A stretch of DNA of 64,000 nt from NCBI RefSeq assembly GCF_000802225.1, contig NZ_JTDI01000004.1, positions 1 to 64,000 on the forward strand, read 5' to 3'. The position numbers and the translations under genes are program-made. The notes beneath the pieces are model-generated. The model saw only the letters and a program-made list of their open reading frames with translations. It searched no databases and had not been told where the DNA came from. This stretch comes from Novosphingobium malaysiense (lineage in GTDB: Bacteria > Pseudomonadota > Alphaproteobacteria > Sphingomonadales > Sphingomonadaceae). Positions 20,715-30,395 of the stretch are shown here, in pieces. The first letter of the stretch is position 1. Each line of letters starts with the position of its first letter.

Positions 20715-21194
20715 TCAGGCCTCGGCAGCTTCCTTGGCGGGAAGCGTGACCGATCCACCGGCCTTCTCGACCGCGGCGACAGCGCCCTTCGAGGCGCCGG
20801 CAACGTTGAAGGAAACCTTGGCGGTCAGTTCGCCCTTGCCCAGCAGGCGCACGCCGTCCTTGCCACCACGGGCAAGCCCGGCCACCTTGAGAGCGGCGTG
20901 ATCGACGGTGCCCGAAGTGTCGAGCTTGCCGGAATCGATCGCCTTCTGCACCATACCCAGGTTAACTTCGGCATAGTCCTTGGCGAACTGCTTGTTGTTG
21001 AAGCCGCGCTTCGGCAAGCGCATGTGGAGCGGCATCTGGCCGCCCTCGAAGCCGTTGATCGAGACGCCCGAGCGTGCCTTGGCACCCTTCTGGCCACGGC
21101 CACCGGTCTTGCCCTTGCCCGAGCCGATGCCACGGCCGATACGCATGCGGCGGTGACGGGCACCCGAATTATCGCGGATATCGTTCAGTTTCAT
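20715..21194 (-). CDS. rplO: 50S ribosomal protein L15
   Basis: 159 residues starting [20 protein letters not shown], followed by the Gly/Lys-rich segment [14 protein letters not shown] that threads through 23S rRNA. The start is ATG 21194, three codons inside the open frame. In most bacteria rplO directly follows rpmD. Here two unrelated genes intervene, one on the opposite strand, so rplO must begin its own transcript. Confidence 0.98.
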   Translation of the reverse strand: MKLNDIRDNSGARHRRMRIGRGIGSGKGKTGGRGQKGAKARSGVSINGFEGGQMPLHMRLPKRGFNNKQFAKDYAEVNLGMVQKAIDSGKLDTSGTVDHAALKVAGLARGGKDGVRLLGKGELTAKVSFNVAGASKGAVAAVEKAGGSVTLPAKEAAEA

Positions 21195-21241
21195 AGTCTG
21201 CACTCGCTTTCGCTTTTCGTCGCGCTTGATAGGAAGCGGCG

Positions 21242-21270
21242 CCCCTAGCGGATGCGAAGGCCAATGTCAC
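21242..21270 (-). promoter_or_regulatory. Promoter for rplO-secY-adk
   Basis: On the minus strand GTGACA (21270-21265) and TAGGGG (21247-21242) are 17 bases apart, followed by CGCC. The ATG of rplO lies about 48 bases downstream. The -10 and discriminator are the same as those before rpsJ. Its existence is required by the divergent gene inserted upstream. Confidence 0.6.
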
Positions 21271-21380
21271 CCCCTTTAGGCGATCCGCATGTCCGGGAAG
21301 GCGTCGGCACCACGACGCATGGCAGATGATCGGAAAAGTTTACTCTAAATTATCCACGTTCCGCGCAAAGCGGGACCAGG

Positions 21381-22850
21381 ATGAACACGAAGCAGGGTCA
21401 TTTCCCGGTCTGGTATGCGCCGATACTGTTGCTGATCGGCATGGCTCTGCGTGCCAGCACGTTCGGAGACCCCAATCTTCACGTCGATGAGGCGTTCTAC
21501 CACACGGTCGGAATCGCGATGCACCATGGGGCGCTGCCCTATGTGGACGTTTGGGATCGCAAGCCCTGGGGCCTGTTCTTCATCTACTACCTGATCGCGT
21601 TCCTGTCCGACGCGCCGCTGGCCTATCAGCTGGTAGCGACGGCTTTTGCTGCGGCGACGGCGTGGATCATCGCCCGCTTCGCAAGCCTGTGGAGTACGCC
21701 GCGCGCGGGCCTCTTTGCGGGCATCGTATATCTGCTCTGGCTCGATCGGCTGCAGGGCTTCGGGGGGCAGGCACCCGTCTTCTACAACCTGTTCATGGCC
21801 AGCGCCGCGCTGATCGTGTTCCGTTCGCGCGAACGCCTGGGCGCGGGCGAGGTCCCGGCAAAAGCGATGGCGGCGATGCTGCTTGCCGGCATCGCCATTG
21901 TCGTCAAGCCGACGGCATTCTTCGAATCATGCTTCTTCGGCCTCTATGCCGTCGCCCTGCTCTTCCGCTCCCCGATACGGCGCGGGCATCTGGCCCTCCA
22001 TGCAATGAGCTGGATGGCCCTGGGCGCCGCCCCTGCCCTCGCCATATCGGCATGGTACTGGCTGCATGGGTACTGGGACATCTACTGGCAGGCGATGGTG
22101 CTCTCGAACCTCGAGAAGCCCGAGTTCCTCTACGCCAGCACAATGCGCGCACTGGTGACCTTCATCATTCTGGCACCGATCATCGTTGTCGCGACGCTCT
22201 CCTTGGCAACATGGCGCGGCGATGGCCGCCGCTTCGTTCTTCCATGGCTCGCGGCCGCGCTCCTGGGGCTGCTGTCGGTGTCGAACTTCTACATGCATTA
22301 TTCGCTGCCGCTGCTGGTTCCACTGGCAATCTCTACCGCAACCTTTTTCCAGCGACGCATCGCGGGGCCCGTTGCCCTTGCAGCCCTCACCCTGTGGTCA
22401 CTCCAGACTTCCCACGCGTTCGACTTCGAGCACACACGCCAATCGAAACAGGCGATGGCGGCGCTGGTGCGTGCCATCGAAACGCATGACCACGGCGGCG
22501 ACCTCTTCGTGGTCGACGGCCCGCCACAGCTCTACGTCCTCACCGGCCACCGTTTTCCCACGCCCCTGGTCTTTCCGCATCATCTGGCTCATCTGATCGA
22601 GAAAGACCTGAGCCATCTTTCCACATTGGGAGAGACACGCCGCGTCCTCCGCCTTCGGCCCGGAACCGTCGTCATGCCGGACAGCCCCCGCCAGGATCCA
22701 CCGAACATGGAAGTGATCGACGCAGTCACGGCCTACGTCACCGACAACTGCCGCAAGGTCGCCAGCATCGAAACACCCGACCTGCTTACCAGCGCGAAGA
22801 TGAACGTCTGGGCAGAGTGCAGGAAGCAACACGCCGCGCCCCGTCGATGA
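21381..22850 (+). CDS. Family 39-like (PMT/ArnT type) membrane glycosyltransferase
   Basis: A 489-residue protein with about 10-12 hydrophobic segments. The first periplasmic loop has HVDEAFYHTV with Asp36-Glu37, the acidic pair that serves catalysis in GT39/GT83 enzymes using polyprenyl-phosphate sugars. The soluble C-terminal part (about 360-489) has no clear domain. Such enzymes add a sugar from a lipid carrier to proteins, lipid A or other glycans on the periplasmic side. The ATG lies 11 bases after GGGAC and close to CAGG. The gene runs against the ribosomal operon and sits between rpmD and rplO, an unusual place. It is convergent with the lipoprotein gene next door (22 bases between stops). 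Confidence 0.8.
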   Translation: MNTKQGHFPVWYAPILLLIGMALRASTFGDPNLHVDEAFYHTVGIAMHHGALPYVDVWDRKPWGLFFIYYLIAFLSDAPLAYQLVATAFAAATAWIIARFASLWSTPRAGLFAGIVYLLWLDRLQGFGGQAPVFYNLFMASAALIVFRSRERLGAGEVPAKAMAAMLLAGIAIVVKPTAFFESCFFGLYAVALLFRSPIRRGHLALHAMSWMALGAAPALAISAWYWLHGYWDIYWQAMVLSNLEKPEFLYASTMRALVTFIILAPIIVVATLSLATWRGDGRRFVLPWLAAALLGLLSVSNFYMHYSLPLLVPLAISTATFFQRRIAGPVALAALTLWSLQTSHAFDFEHTRQSKQAMAALVRAIETHDHGGDLFVVDGPPQLYVLTGHRFPTPLVFPHHLAHLIEKDLSHLSTLGETRRVLRLRPGTVVMPDSPRQDPPNMEVIDAVTAYVTDNCRKVASIETPDLLTSAKMNVWAECRKQHAAPRR

Positions 22851-22872
22851 CGTAGCACGGCAAGTGCCCGGC

Positions 22873-24081
22873 TTACATCCCGCCGAAGCCGACGACCAGC
22901 TTGGCACTTTCCGGAACCGTGATGCCGAAGGCGTCACGTGCCGGGGCCCATTGCACGATGTCCACGGCAAGACCGCAAAGCTCCTCGCCGAATTCCGGAA
23001 TTCTGGCGGCAGGCTCCAGCTTGCAGGAGACCGAATTGCCCTTCTCGTCGACCTCGAAAATCAGATCGTGGCGCGAGAAACTCTGCCGGCGCAACTGCTT
23101 GGCATAGCGCTCTTTGAGCTCGGTAAGCGCATGATTGAATTCGGACAGGCTCTTGTCGTCCCAGCTGGGGTTCTGGCGCAGGTTGGCAAACTGCTCTTCC
23201 GTCACCAGCGGGCGCAACCGCCTGATCATCGCGTACCAGCGCATGATCCGCGCGACCTGCAGCGGCGATTCGCGGTCGATGGCCGTCTGGCAGGCGGCTC
23301 CGGTCGGGCTTGCCTTTGCCTTGAGCAGCGCTTCGGCCGCGGGCCAGCGGTGATAGGCGATCGCCCAGGCCAGCGGGGTCATGCCGAACATGTCCGACGC
23401 GTTCACCTCCTGGTGGTCGCGGCGGATCAAGACATTGATGTCGTAGACCGATCCCCGCCGCGCCGCTGCACCCAGACCATAGGACATCCGCGCCGGACCG
23501 AGCTCAGCGAAGCCGAAGGGCAATTCTATCCCCTTCGTGGCAGCTTCGGAGAAGTCGGGCTTGGGCCCTGCGCGATCCAGATCCCGGCAAACGTCTGCGA
23601 AGGGATAGCGCACGTCGGTAAGGACCGCAGCGTTATAACGCCGACCGAAGTCGGTAACCTTGTCATCGGGCCCCTTGCCCATAGCGACAGCCTCGTCGGG
23701 GACGAAAGCCAACACGCGCACCATCCAGGGCTTGAGTCCACCCAGGACGCGGCATTCCGCCCCGTACAGCTCCGTGGTCACACCATCAGGCGTAGTCGCC
23801 GCTGCCAGGCGAAAATCGCCGGCTTCGAGAGCCTTTTGCGCCTCAGCGACCGGATCGGGCTTCGTGTGGCGCGAAAGCGCCTTGAACAGGGCCTTGTCGG
23901 ACACCCGCATGGCATTGAGAGCGGCCGGGTCCGCACGCCTGTCTCCGCAATCGGCCACGAGGGCGCCATCGGCGTTGACATCACCTTCCTGCGGATGCGG
24001 CGAGCAGCCGGACACGGCCACCATAGCCAGGATCGTTCCTGCCAGTCCCTTGAACTTCAAGACCTGCTCCACCGTGGTCAT
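22873..24081 (-). CDS. Lipoprotein with ankyrin-like and TonB-C-like segments
   Basis: 402 residues. The signal sequence ends in a lipobox, AVSGC (Cys26). Around residues 225-260 there is an ankyrin-like unit (FGMTPLAWAIAYHRWPAAEA) preceded by a weaker one. The last 65 residues (FEVDEKGNSVSCKLEP followed by the ARDAFGITVP stretch) have the DGxVxxCxV and PARDxxG pattern of a TonB C-terminal-like domain. It is an envelope-anchored protein of unknown role; ankyrin repeats suggest protein binding. It follows the rpmD terminator on the same strand by 120 bases. With the GT39-like gene it forms the insert that splits the spc operon. Confidence 0.7.
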   Translation of the reverse strand: MTTVEQVLKFKGLAGTILAMVAVSGCSPHPQEGDVNADGALVADCGDRRADPAALNAMRVSDKALFKALSRHTKPDPVAEAQKALEAGDFRLAAATTPDGVTTELYGAECRVLGGLKPWMVRVLAFVPDEAVAMGKGPDDKVTDFGRRYNAAVLTDVRYPFADVCRDLDRAGPKPDFSEAATKGIELPFGFAELGPARMSYGLGAAARRGSVYDINVLIRRDHQEVNASDMFGMTPLAWAIAYHRWPAAEALLKAKASPTGAACQTAIDRESPLQVARIMRWYAMIRRLRPLVTEEQFANLRQNPSWDDKSLSEFNHALTELKERYAKQLRRQSFSRHDLIFEVDEKGNSVSCKLEPAARIPEFGEELCGLAVDIVQWAPARDAFGITVPESAKLVVGFGGM

Positions 24082-24146
24082 CGGTCAACGCGCATAGCAC
24101 AGCCGACCGTCGGGAAAAGGGGCACGATGGCCTCCATCCAAAGCGA

Positions 24147-24174
24147 AAGGCCCCGGCGTTTCCACCGGGGCCTT
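24147..24174 (-). terminator. Terminator after rpmD
   Basis: A perfect 10-bp stem (24147-24156 with 24165-24174, core GGCCCCGG) closes an 8-base loop and is followed on the minus strand by a short pyrimidine-rich tail (TTTCGCTTT overall). It lies 28 bases beyond the rpmD stop, so the S10-spc transcript probably ends here and rplO needs its own promoter. Confidence 0.75.
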
Positions 24175-24201
24175 CCTGATAACGTGACGATGCCTGAAGG
24201 C

Positions 24202-24393
24202 TCAGTCGACAACCGCGACCATGTGCGGCAGCTTGGCAATGGCACCACGGACTTCCGCGGTGTCTTCCAGTTCGACGACCTTGTGCATCTTGCCCAGGCC
24301 AAGACCGATAAGGATCTTCTTCTGGCTTTCGGGGCGGCGGATCGGCGAACCGATCTGCTTGATCTTGATGGTTTTCTTAGCGCTCTTGGCCAT
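24202..24393 (-). CDS. rpmD: 50S ribosomal protein L30
   Basis: 63 residues. The family core [20 protein letters not shown] and the [18 protein letters not shown] turn are present. It lies 6 bases after rpsE and ends the unbroken run of genes that began at rpsJ. Confidence 0.97.
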   Translation of the reverse strand: MAKSAKKTIKIKQIGSPIRRPESQKKILIGLGLGKMHKVVELEDTAEVRGAIAKLPHMVAVVD

Positions 24394-24399
24394 GATCGA

Positions 24400-25134
24400 T
24401 TACTCCACGATGGCTTCGGCAGCGGCTTCCGCCTCTGCCTCGCTGGCGCCACCGCGACCGAGCAGGTCAGCGACCTTCTTGCCGCGACGCTGAGCGACCG
24501 CCTTCGGCGATGCCTGGTTGGTCAGCGCGTCGAAGGTGGCGCGGATCATGTTGTACGGGTTCGAGGTGCCGACCGACTTGGTCACAACGTCGGAAACGCC
24601 CAGGCTCTCGAACACGGCACGCATCGGACCACCGGCGATGATGCCGGTACCGGCCGGCGCCGTACGCACGTTCACCTTGCCGGCGCCGAAGTGGCCCTTG
24701 CCGTCGTGATGGAGGGTGCGGCCCTCCTTCAGCGCGACGCGGATCATCTTCTTCTTGGCCGAAGCCGTCGCCTTGGTGATCGCCTCGGGAACTTCGCGAG
24801 CCTTGGCGTGGCCAAAGCCAACGCGGCCCTTGCCGTCACCGACCACGACCAGAGCTGCGAAGCCGAAACGCTTACCGCCCTTGACGGTCTTCGAGACGCG
24901 GTTGATGTGAACCAGCTTCTCGATCAGCTCCTCGCCGCCGTCCTCGTCGCCACCGCGACCACCGCGACGGTCGTCACGACGGCCACGGCCGCCACGATCT
25001 CCGCGACCACGGCCGCCACGATCACCGCGGCCACCGCCGCGACCCTCACGAGCCTCCGGCTGCGCCTGCGGCTCACCGCCCTGCGGGTGATCAGCCGCAA
25101 TCGGCTGTTCGGGGTTGGTGTTTTCGTCTGCCAT
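24400..25134 (-). CDS. rpsE: 30S ribosomal protein S5 with long Arg/Gly-rich N-terminal extension
   Basis: 244 residues against 167 in E. coli. The conserved S5 core starts near residue 70 ([20 protein letters not shown]) and continues through [20 protein letters not shown] and [12 protein letters not shown]. The first ~68 residues are an acidic/Pro lead followed by repeated RGG/RGD units ([16 protein letters not shown]), a low-complexity, probably disordered tail. S5 guards mRNA entry and decoding fidelity; the tail would project from the solvent side. A start within the core would be needed to lose it, but the upstream ATG is 2 bases after rplR and keeps normal coding character, so I keep the long form. 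Confidence 0.96.
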   Translation of the reverse strand: MADENTNPEQPIAADHPQGGEPQAQPEAREGRGGGRGDRGGRGRGDRGGRGRRDDRRGGRGGDEDGGEELIEKLVHINRVSKTVKGGKRFGFAALVVVGDGKGRVGFGHAKAREVPEAITKATASAKKKMIRVALKEGRTLHHDGKGHFGAGKVNVRTAPAGTGIIAGGPMRAVFESLGVSDVVTKSVGTSNPYNMIRATFDALTNQASPKAVAQRRGKKVADLLGRGGASEAEAEAAAEAIVE

Positions 25135-25136
25135 GA

Positions 25137-25475
25137 TCAGAACTCCAGCCCGCCTTCACGGGCGGCATCGGCCAGCGCCTTGACGCGGCCATGGAACAGG
25201 AAACCGCCGCGGTCGAACACCACCGAGGTAACACCCGCCTTCTTGGCGGCCTCGGCGAGCTCCTTGCCCACGCGGGTAGCGGCGTCGACGTCGGTGCCCT
25301 TGCCACCAAGCGTGTTGGCGGCGGCAACGGTACGCCCCTGCGCATCGTCGATGATCTGCGCATAGATGTGACGGCCAGTGCGGTGCACCGACAGACGCGG
25401 ACGCCCACCGGAACGGGCACGAAGTGCGGTACGGACACGCCGGCGACGGCGTTCGAAAAGGGAAAGCTTTGCCAT
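25137..25475 (-). CDS. rplR: 50S ribosomal protein L18
   Basis: 112 residues. The 5S rRNA-binding core is visible in [21 protein letters not shown] and in [20 protein letters not shown]. The ATG overlaps the rplF stop by one base (TAATG), so translation of the two is coupled. The rpsE start follows 2 bases after its stop. Confidence 0.97.
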   Translation of the reverse strand: MAKLSLFERRRRRVRTALRARSGGRPRLSVHRTGRHIYAQIIDDAQGRTVAAANTLGGKGTDVDAATRVGKELAEAAKKAGVTSVVFDRGGFLFHGRVKALADAAREGGLEF

Positions 25476-26008
25476 TACTTCTTCTTCCCTTCCTTGCGGA
25501 AGATGTACTCGCCACGGTACTTGATACCCTTGCCCTTGTAGGGTTCGGGCTTGCGCCAGCGGCGAATTTCGGCCGCAACCTGGCCGACCTTCTGCTTGTC
25601 GATACCGGAGATCTCGACCGTGGTTTGATCCGGGGTCTTGATCTCGATGCCTTCAGGCACGTCGATGTCCACGTCATGCGAGAAGCCGAGCTGAAGCTTC
25701 AGCTTCTTGCCCTGCGACTGCGCACGGTAGCCGACGCCCTTCATCTCGAGGACTTTCGAATAGCCTTCGGTAACGCCTTCGATCAGGTTCGAGACCAGCG
25801 TACGCTGCATGCCCCAGTGGCTGCGCGCCTTCTTCGACTGGTCGACCGGCTGCACGGCGATCGAGCCGTCCTCGACGGTGTAGTTCACCAGTTCGGACAG
25901 GCCCATGGTGAGAGTGCCCTTGGGGCCTTTCACGCTCAGCACGCCGTTGTCGATATTGGCGGTAACCCCGTTCGGGATTGCCACCGGCTTCTTGCCGATG
26001 CGGCTCAT
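25475..26008 (-). CDS. rplF: 50S ribosomal protein L6
   Basis: 177 residues, as in E. coli. The N-terminus [18 protein letters not shown] and the C-terminal signature [20 protein letters not shown] are intact. It sits near the sarcin-ricin loop and factor-binding site. Its start overlaps the rpsH stop by one base and its stop overlaps the rplR start by one base. Confidence 0.98.
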   Translation of the reverse strand: MSRIGKKPVAIPNGVTANIDNGVLSVKGPKGTLTMGLSELVNYTVEDGSIAVQPVDQSKKARSHWGMQRTLVSNLIEGVTEGYSKVLEMKGVGYRAQSQGKKLKLQLGFSHDVDIDVPEGIEIKTPDQTTVEISGIDKQKVGQVAAEIRRWRKPEPYKGKGIKYRGEYIFRKEGKKK

Positions 26009-26403
26009 CAGAACACCTCCGCCAGCACTTCGCCGCCGACGTTTTCGGTGCGGGCCTCGGCATCCGAGAGCACGCCCTTGGGCGTCGAGACGATGGTGAT
26101 ACCAAGGCCGTTGCGCACAACCGGGAGTTCCTTCGAACCCGAGTAGACGCGGCGGCCCGGCTTGGAGACGCGGGCGATGTGCTTGATAGCAGGCTCGCCC
26201 TCGAAATACTTCAGCTCGATGCGCAACTGCGGGTGGGCACCGGTGGCATCATCGCTGAAACCACGGATGTAGCCCTCGCGCTGGAGAACTTCGAGCACGC
26301 GCGCACGCAGCTTGCTGGCGGGGGAAAGGACGGAGTCCTTCTTCGCCTGCTGGCCGTTGCGGATGCGGGTGAGCATGTCACCCAGGGGATCGGTCATAGC
26401 CAT
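26008..26403 (-). CDS. rpsH: 30S ribosomal protein S8
   Basis: 131 residues, starting [20 protein letters not shown] and ending in the diagnostic [21 protein letters not shown]8 binds the central domain of 16S rRNA and, in E. coli, represses spc-operon translation at rplE mRNA; whether that applies here is not visible. It lies 14 bases after rpsN. Confidence 0.98.
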   Translation of the reverse strand: MAMTDPLGDMLTRIRNGQQAKKDSVLSPASKLRARVLEVLQREGYIRGFSDDATGAHPQLRIELKYFEGEPAIKHIARVSKPGRRVYSGSKELPVVRNGLGITIVSTPKGVLSDAEARTENVGGEVLAEVF

Positions 26404-26417
26404 TGCTCAGGTATCCC

Positions 26418-26723
26418 TTACCAGCTCGACTTGGTCACGCCGGGGATCATGCCCTTGTTGGCAAGATCACGCAGCTCGACGCGGCACAGGCCGAACTTGC
26501 GGTAGTAACCGCGCGGACGACCGGTCGTGGCACAGCGGTTGCGAACCCGGGTCGGGTTGCCGTTGCGCGGGATCTCGGCCAGCTTCAGACGGGCAATGAG
26601 ACGCTCGGATTCGTCGAGCGATTCATCGTCAGCGATCGCCTTGAGGCGCGCGTACTTGCCTGCATACTTCTTAACAAGCTTCTTGCGACGCTCGTTCTTG
26701 TTCACGGAACTCAGTTTCGCCAT
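26418..26723 (-). CDS. rpsN: 30S ribosomal protein S14 (long, zinc-free type)
   Basis: 101 residues, the length of the E. coli form. It ends with the motif [20 protein letters not shown] and [21 protein letters not shown]. The zinc-ribbon Cys pairs of the short S14 type are absent. It lies 29 bases after rplE. Confidence 0.98.
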   Translation of the reverse strand: MAKLSSVNKNERRKKLVKKYAGKYARLKAIADDESLDESERLIARLKLAEIPRNGNPTRVRNRCATTGRPRGYYRKFGLCRVELRDLANKGMIPGVTKSSW

Positions 26724-26752
26724 GGACTTAAGCTCTCTTCCTCAGCGGCGGC

Positions 26753-27331
26753 TCACGCCGCCTCCTTCTGTTCCGCCTCGGCGGGGAACGGGAAACCGAA
26801 CAGACGCAGCAGCTCGCGCGCTTCGTCGTCGGTCTTGGCGGTGGTGGTGACGATGATGTCCATGCCACGCACCTTCTCGATCTGATCGTAGCTGATCTCA
26901 GGGAAAATGATCTGTTCCTTGAGACCCATCGCGTAGTTGCCGCGACCGTCGAAGGACCTCGGGTTCAGGCCACGGAAGTCGCGGATGCGGGGCATCGCGA
27001 TGGTGACGAGACGATCGAGGAATTCGTACATACGCTCACGGCGCAAGGTCACCTTGCAGCCGATCGGCATGCCTTCACGCAGCTTGAACTGCGCGATCGA
27101 CTTGCGGGCACGCGTGATCACGGGCTTCTGGCCCGAGATGGCTTCCATCTCGGCTGCGGCAGTCTGGACCTTCTTCTTGTCCTGGCTCGCCTCGCCCACG
27201 CCCATGTTGAGCGTGATCTTCTCGATCCGAGGAACCTCGAGCCGGTTCTTGTAACCGAACTTCTCGGTCATGGCCTTGACGATCTCGTCGTCGTACTTGG
27301 CCCGAAGGCGTGCGGTGTACTTCTCAGCCAT
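26753..27331 (-). CDS. rplE: 50S ribosomal protein L5
   Basis: 192 residues. Conserved segments include [31 protein letters not shown] and the [19 protein letters not shown] end, followed by an extra 10 residues ([10 protein letters not shown]). It binds 5S rRNA and contacts P-site tRNA. Its first 8 bases overlap the end of rplX. Confidence 0.98.
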   Translation of the reverse strand: MAEKYTARLRAKYDDEIVKAMTEKFGYKNRLEVPRIEKITLNMGVGEASQDKKKVQTAAAEMEAISGQKPVITRARKSIAQFKLREGMPIGCKVTLRRERMYEFLDRLVTIAMPRIRDFRGLNPRSFDGRGNYAMGLKEQIIFPEISYDQIEKVRGMDIIVTTTAKTDDEARELLRLFGFPFPAEAEQKEAA

Positions 27332-27641
27332 CGATGGTCTCCCCGGACTTCACGGCCACGCGGACCTTCTTGCCGTCCTTGACTTCGAAACGAACACGGG
27401 TCGGCTTGCCGTCCTTGTCCGCCACGGCGACCTTGCTGATCGCCATCGGCGCCGGCGTACGGTCGATTCCACCCTGCGGGTTCATCTGGGTCGGCTTGCG
27501 GTGCTTCGTCGCGACGTTCACACCCTCGACCACGACCTTGCCGTCCTTCGGCAGGACCTGGAGGACGGTTCCGGTACGGCCCTTGTCCTTGCCGGACAGG
27601 ACGACGACCGCGTCACCCTTCTTGATCTTCGCAGCAGCCAT
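27324..27641 (-). CDS. rplX: 50S ribosomal protein L24
   Basis: 105 residues. The KOW motif lies at the N-terminus ([20 protein letters not shown]) and the family loop [20 protein letters not shown] is present. It initiates 23S assembly. The start overlaps the rplN stop by one base. Confidence 0.97.
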   Translation of the reverse strand: MAAAKIKKGDAVVVLSGKDKGRTGTVLQVLPKDGKVVVEGVNVATKHRKPTQMNPQGGIDRTPAPMAISKVAVADKDGKPTRVRFEVKDGKKVRVAVKSGETIDG

Positions 27642-28009
27642 TACAGCACCTCCGGAGCAAGCGAGATGATCTTCATGAAGCCCTTGCCGCGCAGTTCGCG
27701 AACGACGGGGCCGAAGATACGAGTGCCGATCGGCTCCTCGCTCTTGTTGATGAGCACCGCAGCATTGCTGTCGAAGCGGATCACGCTGCCGTCGGGACGG
27801 CGCACGTCCTTCTTGGTGCGCACGATCACCGCGCGGTGAACGTCGCCCTTCTTGACGCGAGCGCGCGGCTGCGCCTCCTTTACCGACACCACGATGATGT
27901 CGCCGACGCCTGCGAAACGACGCTTAGAGCCACCCAGTACCTTGATGCACTGGACGCGCTTTGCGCCGCTATTGTCCGCGACGTCGAGATTGGATTGCAT
28001 CTGGATCAT
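27641..28009 (-). CDS. rplN: 50S ribosomal protein L14
   Basis: 122 residues, starting [20 protein letters not shown] and ending [16 protein letters not shown], typical of the family. L14 forms part of the inter-subunit bridge B8. It follows rpsQ by 62 bases, one of the longest gaps inside the spc part, without an obvious promoter. Confidence 0.98.
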   Translation of the reverse strand: MIQMQSNLDVADNSGAKRVQCIKVLGGSKRRFAGVGDIIVVSVKEAQPRARVKKGDVHRAVIVRTKKDVRRPDGSVIRFDSNAAVLINKSEEPIGTRIFGPVVRELRGKGFMKIISLAPEVL

Positions 28010-28071
28010 CGATCCGGTTCCTTCTCAACTGGCTTGCCGGAACCAGTCCGGCAGTTCCAAAAAACGTCTAC

Positions 28072-28362
28072 TTAGTTCCCGGCGCCCTCGACTTCGAGGT
28101 TCGCTTCGAACGCCACGCCCTTGCCGGCCTGAAGGCGATCCAGGACCCGGAAGGTCTTGGTCTTCGAGAACGGCTTGGTTTCCTCGATGCGGACCCGCTC
28201 ACCGGTGCGGTAGGCGTTGTCTTCATCGTGGGCGTGGTACTTCTTCGAGCGGCGGATGATCTTCCCGTACAGCGGGTGCTTCACCTTGCGCTCGACGAGC
28301 ACGGTAACGGTCTTGTCGGTCTTGTCGGAAACGACGGTACCGATCAGAATACGCTTGGGCAT
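28072..28362 (-). CDS. rpsQ: 30S ribosomal protein S17
   Basis: 96 residues. The OB-fold core has [20 protein letters not shown] and the rRNA-binding [10 protein letters not shown] loop, then [16 protein letters not shown]. About 12 extra C-terminal residues extend past the E. coli length. It lies 12 bases after rpmC. Confidence 0.97.
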   Translation of the reverse strand: MPKRILIGTVVSDKTDKTVTVLVERKVKHPLYGKIIRRSKKYHAHDEDNAYRTGERVRIEETKPFSKTKTFRVLDRLQAGKGVAFEANLEVEGAGN

Positions 28363-28374
28363 CGTGTTTCCTCC

Positions 28375-28578
28375 TTACTTCGCCGCAGCCGAACGCTCAG
28401 CCTGGAGCGTCTTGATGCGGGCGATGTCGCGACGGACCTGCTTGATCCGGGCAGGCGCCTCGAGCTGGCTCGTGGCGGCCTGGAAACGCAGGTTGAACTG
28501 CTCGCGCTTGAGGTCGGACAGCTCGGCGGAGAGCTGGTCGTCGGTCTTGGCGCGAAGGTCTTCGATCTTGGCGGCCAT
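28375..28578 (-). CDS. rpmC: 50S ribosomal protein L29
   Basis: 67 residues forming two helices: [20 protein letters not shown] and [20 protein letters not shown], then the [13 protein letters not shown] turn. L29 lies at the tunnel exit and helps dock SRP and trigger factor. Its start is 2 bases after rplP. Confidence 0.97.
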   Translation of the reverse strand: MAAKIEDLRAKTDDQLSAELSDLKREQFNLRFQAATSQLEAPARIKQVRRDIARIKTLQAERSAAAK

Positions 28579-28580
28579 GA

Positions 28581-29012
28581 TTAACCCTCCAGGTGCGAGG
28601 TGTCGCCGAGACGGGCAACGACCTTGGTCTTGATCGGCAGCTTCATCGCAGCGCGGCTGAACGCTTCTGCAGCGAGCGGACCGGCAACGCCGTCGAGCTC
28701 GAACAGGATGCGACCGGGCTTCACACGAGCGGCCCAGTATTCGACCGAACCCTTGCCCTTACCCTGACGGACTTCGGCAGGCTTCTTCGAAACCGGCACA
28801 TCCGGGAAGACGCGGATCCAGAGACGGCCCTGGCGCTTGATGTGACGCGTGATCGCGCGGCGGGCCGCTTCGATCTGGCGGGCGGTGATCCGCTCGGGCT
28901 CGAGGGCCTTGAGGCCGTACGACCCGAAGTTCAGGTCGGTGCCGCCCTTGGCGTTGCCGTGGATCTTGCCCTTGAACGCCTTGCGGAACTTGGTTTTCTT
29001 CGGTTGCAGCAT
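28581..29012 (-). CDS. rplP: 50S ribosomal protein L16
   Basis: 143 residues. The start [20 protein letters not shown] and the [20 protein letters not shown] loop, which contains the Arg hydroxylated in E. coli (RQGKG region), are present. It supports A-site tRNA accommodation. It lies 22 bases after rpsC. Confidence 0.98.
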   Translation of the reverse strand: MLQPKKTKFRKAFKGKIHGNAKGGTDLNFGSYGLKALEPERITARQIEAARRAITRHIKRQGRLWIRVFPDVPVSKKPAEVRQGKGKGSVEYWAARVKPGRILFELDGVAGPLAAEAFSRAAMKLPIKTKVVARLGDTSHLEG

Positions 29013-29034
29013 GGTGCTTACTCTATCCTAAGCC

Positions 29035-29730
29035 TCAACGCGCCGGGCGAACACCGGAGGTCTGAGCCTCCAGCATGAGCCGGTCCTGCGCCGTCGGGTC
29101 GTGGCCCAGGATCTCACCCTTGAAGACCCAGACCTTGATGCCGATGATGCCATAGGCGGTCAGCGCCTCGGCTTCGGCATAGTCGATGTTGGCACGCAGC
29201 GTGTGGAGCGGAACGCGGCCTTCGCGATACTGCTCGACGCGGGCGATTTCCGCACCGCCGAGACGACCGCCGCACATGATCTTCACGCCTTCGGCGCCAA
29301 GACGCATGGCCGACTGCATCGCGCGCTTCATCGCCCTGCGGAACGCCACGCGGCGCACCAGCTGGTCGGCAATGCCCTGAGCGACGAGCTTGGCGTCGAT
29401 TTCCGGCTTGCGGATCTCGACGATGTTCAGCTTCACTTCGCTGTCGGTCATCGCAGCGAGCTTCTTGCGAAGCTTCTCGATGTCGGCGCCCTTCTTGCCG
29501 ATGATGACGCCCGGACGAGCGGCATAGATCGACACGCGGCACAGCTTGGCGGGACGCTCGATCACCACCTTCGAGATCGCCGCCTGCGGCACGCTCTCGA
29601 TGATGAACTTGCGGATCTTGAGGTCTTCCTCAAGCAGCTTGCCGTAGTCCCGGCCTTCCGCGAACCAGCGGCTGTCCCAGGTACGGTTGATCTGCAGACG
29701 CAGACCGATCGGATTGCTCTTATGACCCAT
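29035..29730 (-). CDS. rpsC: 30S ribosomal protein S3
   Basis: 231 residues. The N-terminus [20 protein letters not shown], the KH domain with the [20 protein letters not shown] loop and the helicase-site patch [20 protein letters not shown] are all intact. S3 surrounds the mRNA entry tunnel. The gene follows rplV by 3 bases. Confidence 0.99.
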   Translation of the reverse strand: MGHKSNPIGLRLQINRTWDSRWFAEGRDYGKLLEEDLKIRKFIIESVPQAAISKVVIERPAKLCRVSIYAARPGVIIGKKGADIEKLRKKLAAMTDSEVKLNIVEIRKPEIDAKLVAQGIADQLVRRVAFRRAMKRAMQSAMRLGAEGVKIMCGGRLGGAEIARVEQYREGRVPLHTLRANIDYAEAEALTAYGIIGIKVWVFKGEILGHDPTAQDRLMLEAQTSGVRPAR

Positions 29731-29733
29731 GGA

Positions 29734-30111
29734 TCAGGCCTCCTCGACTTCGCGAACGACGATCCGCAGGCGTGAGAACGGCTTGAGGATCCGGGTGGAC
29801 TTGCCGCGGCCACGGGCGTGGAAACGCTTCATGGTGATCGACTTGCCGACCGAAGCCTCGGCGACGACCAGCGCGTCGACGTCGAGGTTGTGGTTGTTTT
29901 CCGCATTGGCGATCGCCGAAGCGAGTACCTTGCGGGCGTCCTGTGCCATCGCCTTCTTGGAGAAAGCGAGGATGTTCATGGCTTCCTCGACCTTCTTGCC
30001 GCGGATCAGGCCTGCGACGAGGTTGAGCTTCTGCGCCGAACCACGGATCGTGGTGCCGACCGACAGGGCTTCCTTCTCGCCGACGCGGCGCGGTGCTGCC
30101 TGCTTGCTCAT
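29734..30111 (-). CDS. rplV: 50S ribosomal protein L22
   Basis: 125 residues. An N-terminal addition of about 12 ([15 protein letters not shown]) precedes the core with [20 protein letters not shown]. The extended hairpin that lines the exit tunnel ends in [17 protein letters not shown]. Its start overlaps the rpsS stop by one base. Confidence 0.98.
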   Translation of the reverse strand: MSKQAAPRRVGEKEALSVGTTIRGSAQKLNLVAGLIRGKKVEEAMNILAFSKKAMAQDARKVLASAIANAENNHNLDVDALVVAEASVGKSITMKRFHARGRGKSTRILKPFSRLRIVVREVEEA

Positions 30112-30389
30112 TAGCGCTTGCCCTTCTTGTCGGCAGCGTGGCCGGGGAACGAGCGCGTGGGCGCGAATTCACCGAGCTTGTGGCCGACCATGTCCTCGTT
30201 GACCGAGACAGGGATGAACTTGTGCCCGTTGTAGACGCTGAACGTCAGACCAACGAACTGCGGAAGGATCGTCGAGCGACGCGACCAGGTCTTGATCGGA
30301 CCGGCGCGATTACCTGCATCCTGCGCGGCCTCAGCCTTCTTGAGCAGGTACAGGTCGACGAAGGGGCCTTTCCAGACGGAACGTGCCAT
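30111..30389 (-). CDS. rpsS: 30S ribosomal protein S19
   Basis: 92 residues, as in E. coli. [20 protein letters not shown] opens the chain and [20 protein letters not shown] closes it. It is in the 30S head next to S13. It lies 6 bases after rplB. Confidence 0.98.
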   Translation of the reverse strand: MARSVWKGPFVDLYLLKKAEAAQDAGNRAGPIKTWSRRSTILPQFVGLTFSVYNGHKFIPVSVNEDMVGHKLGEFAPTRSFPGHAADKKGKR

Positions 30390-30395
30390 CGTGTC

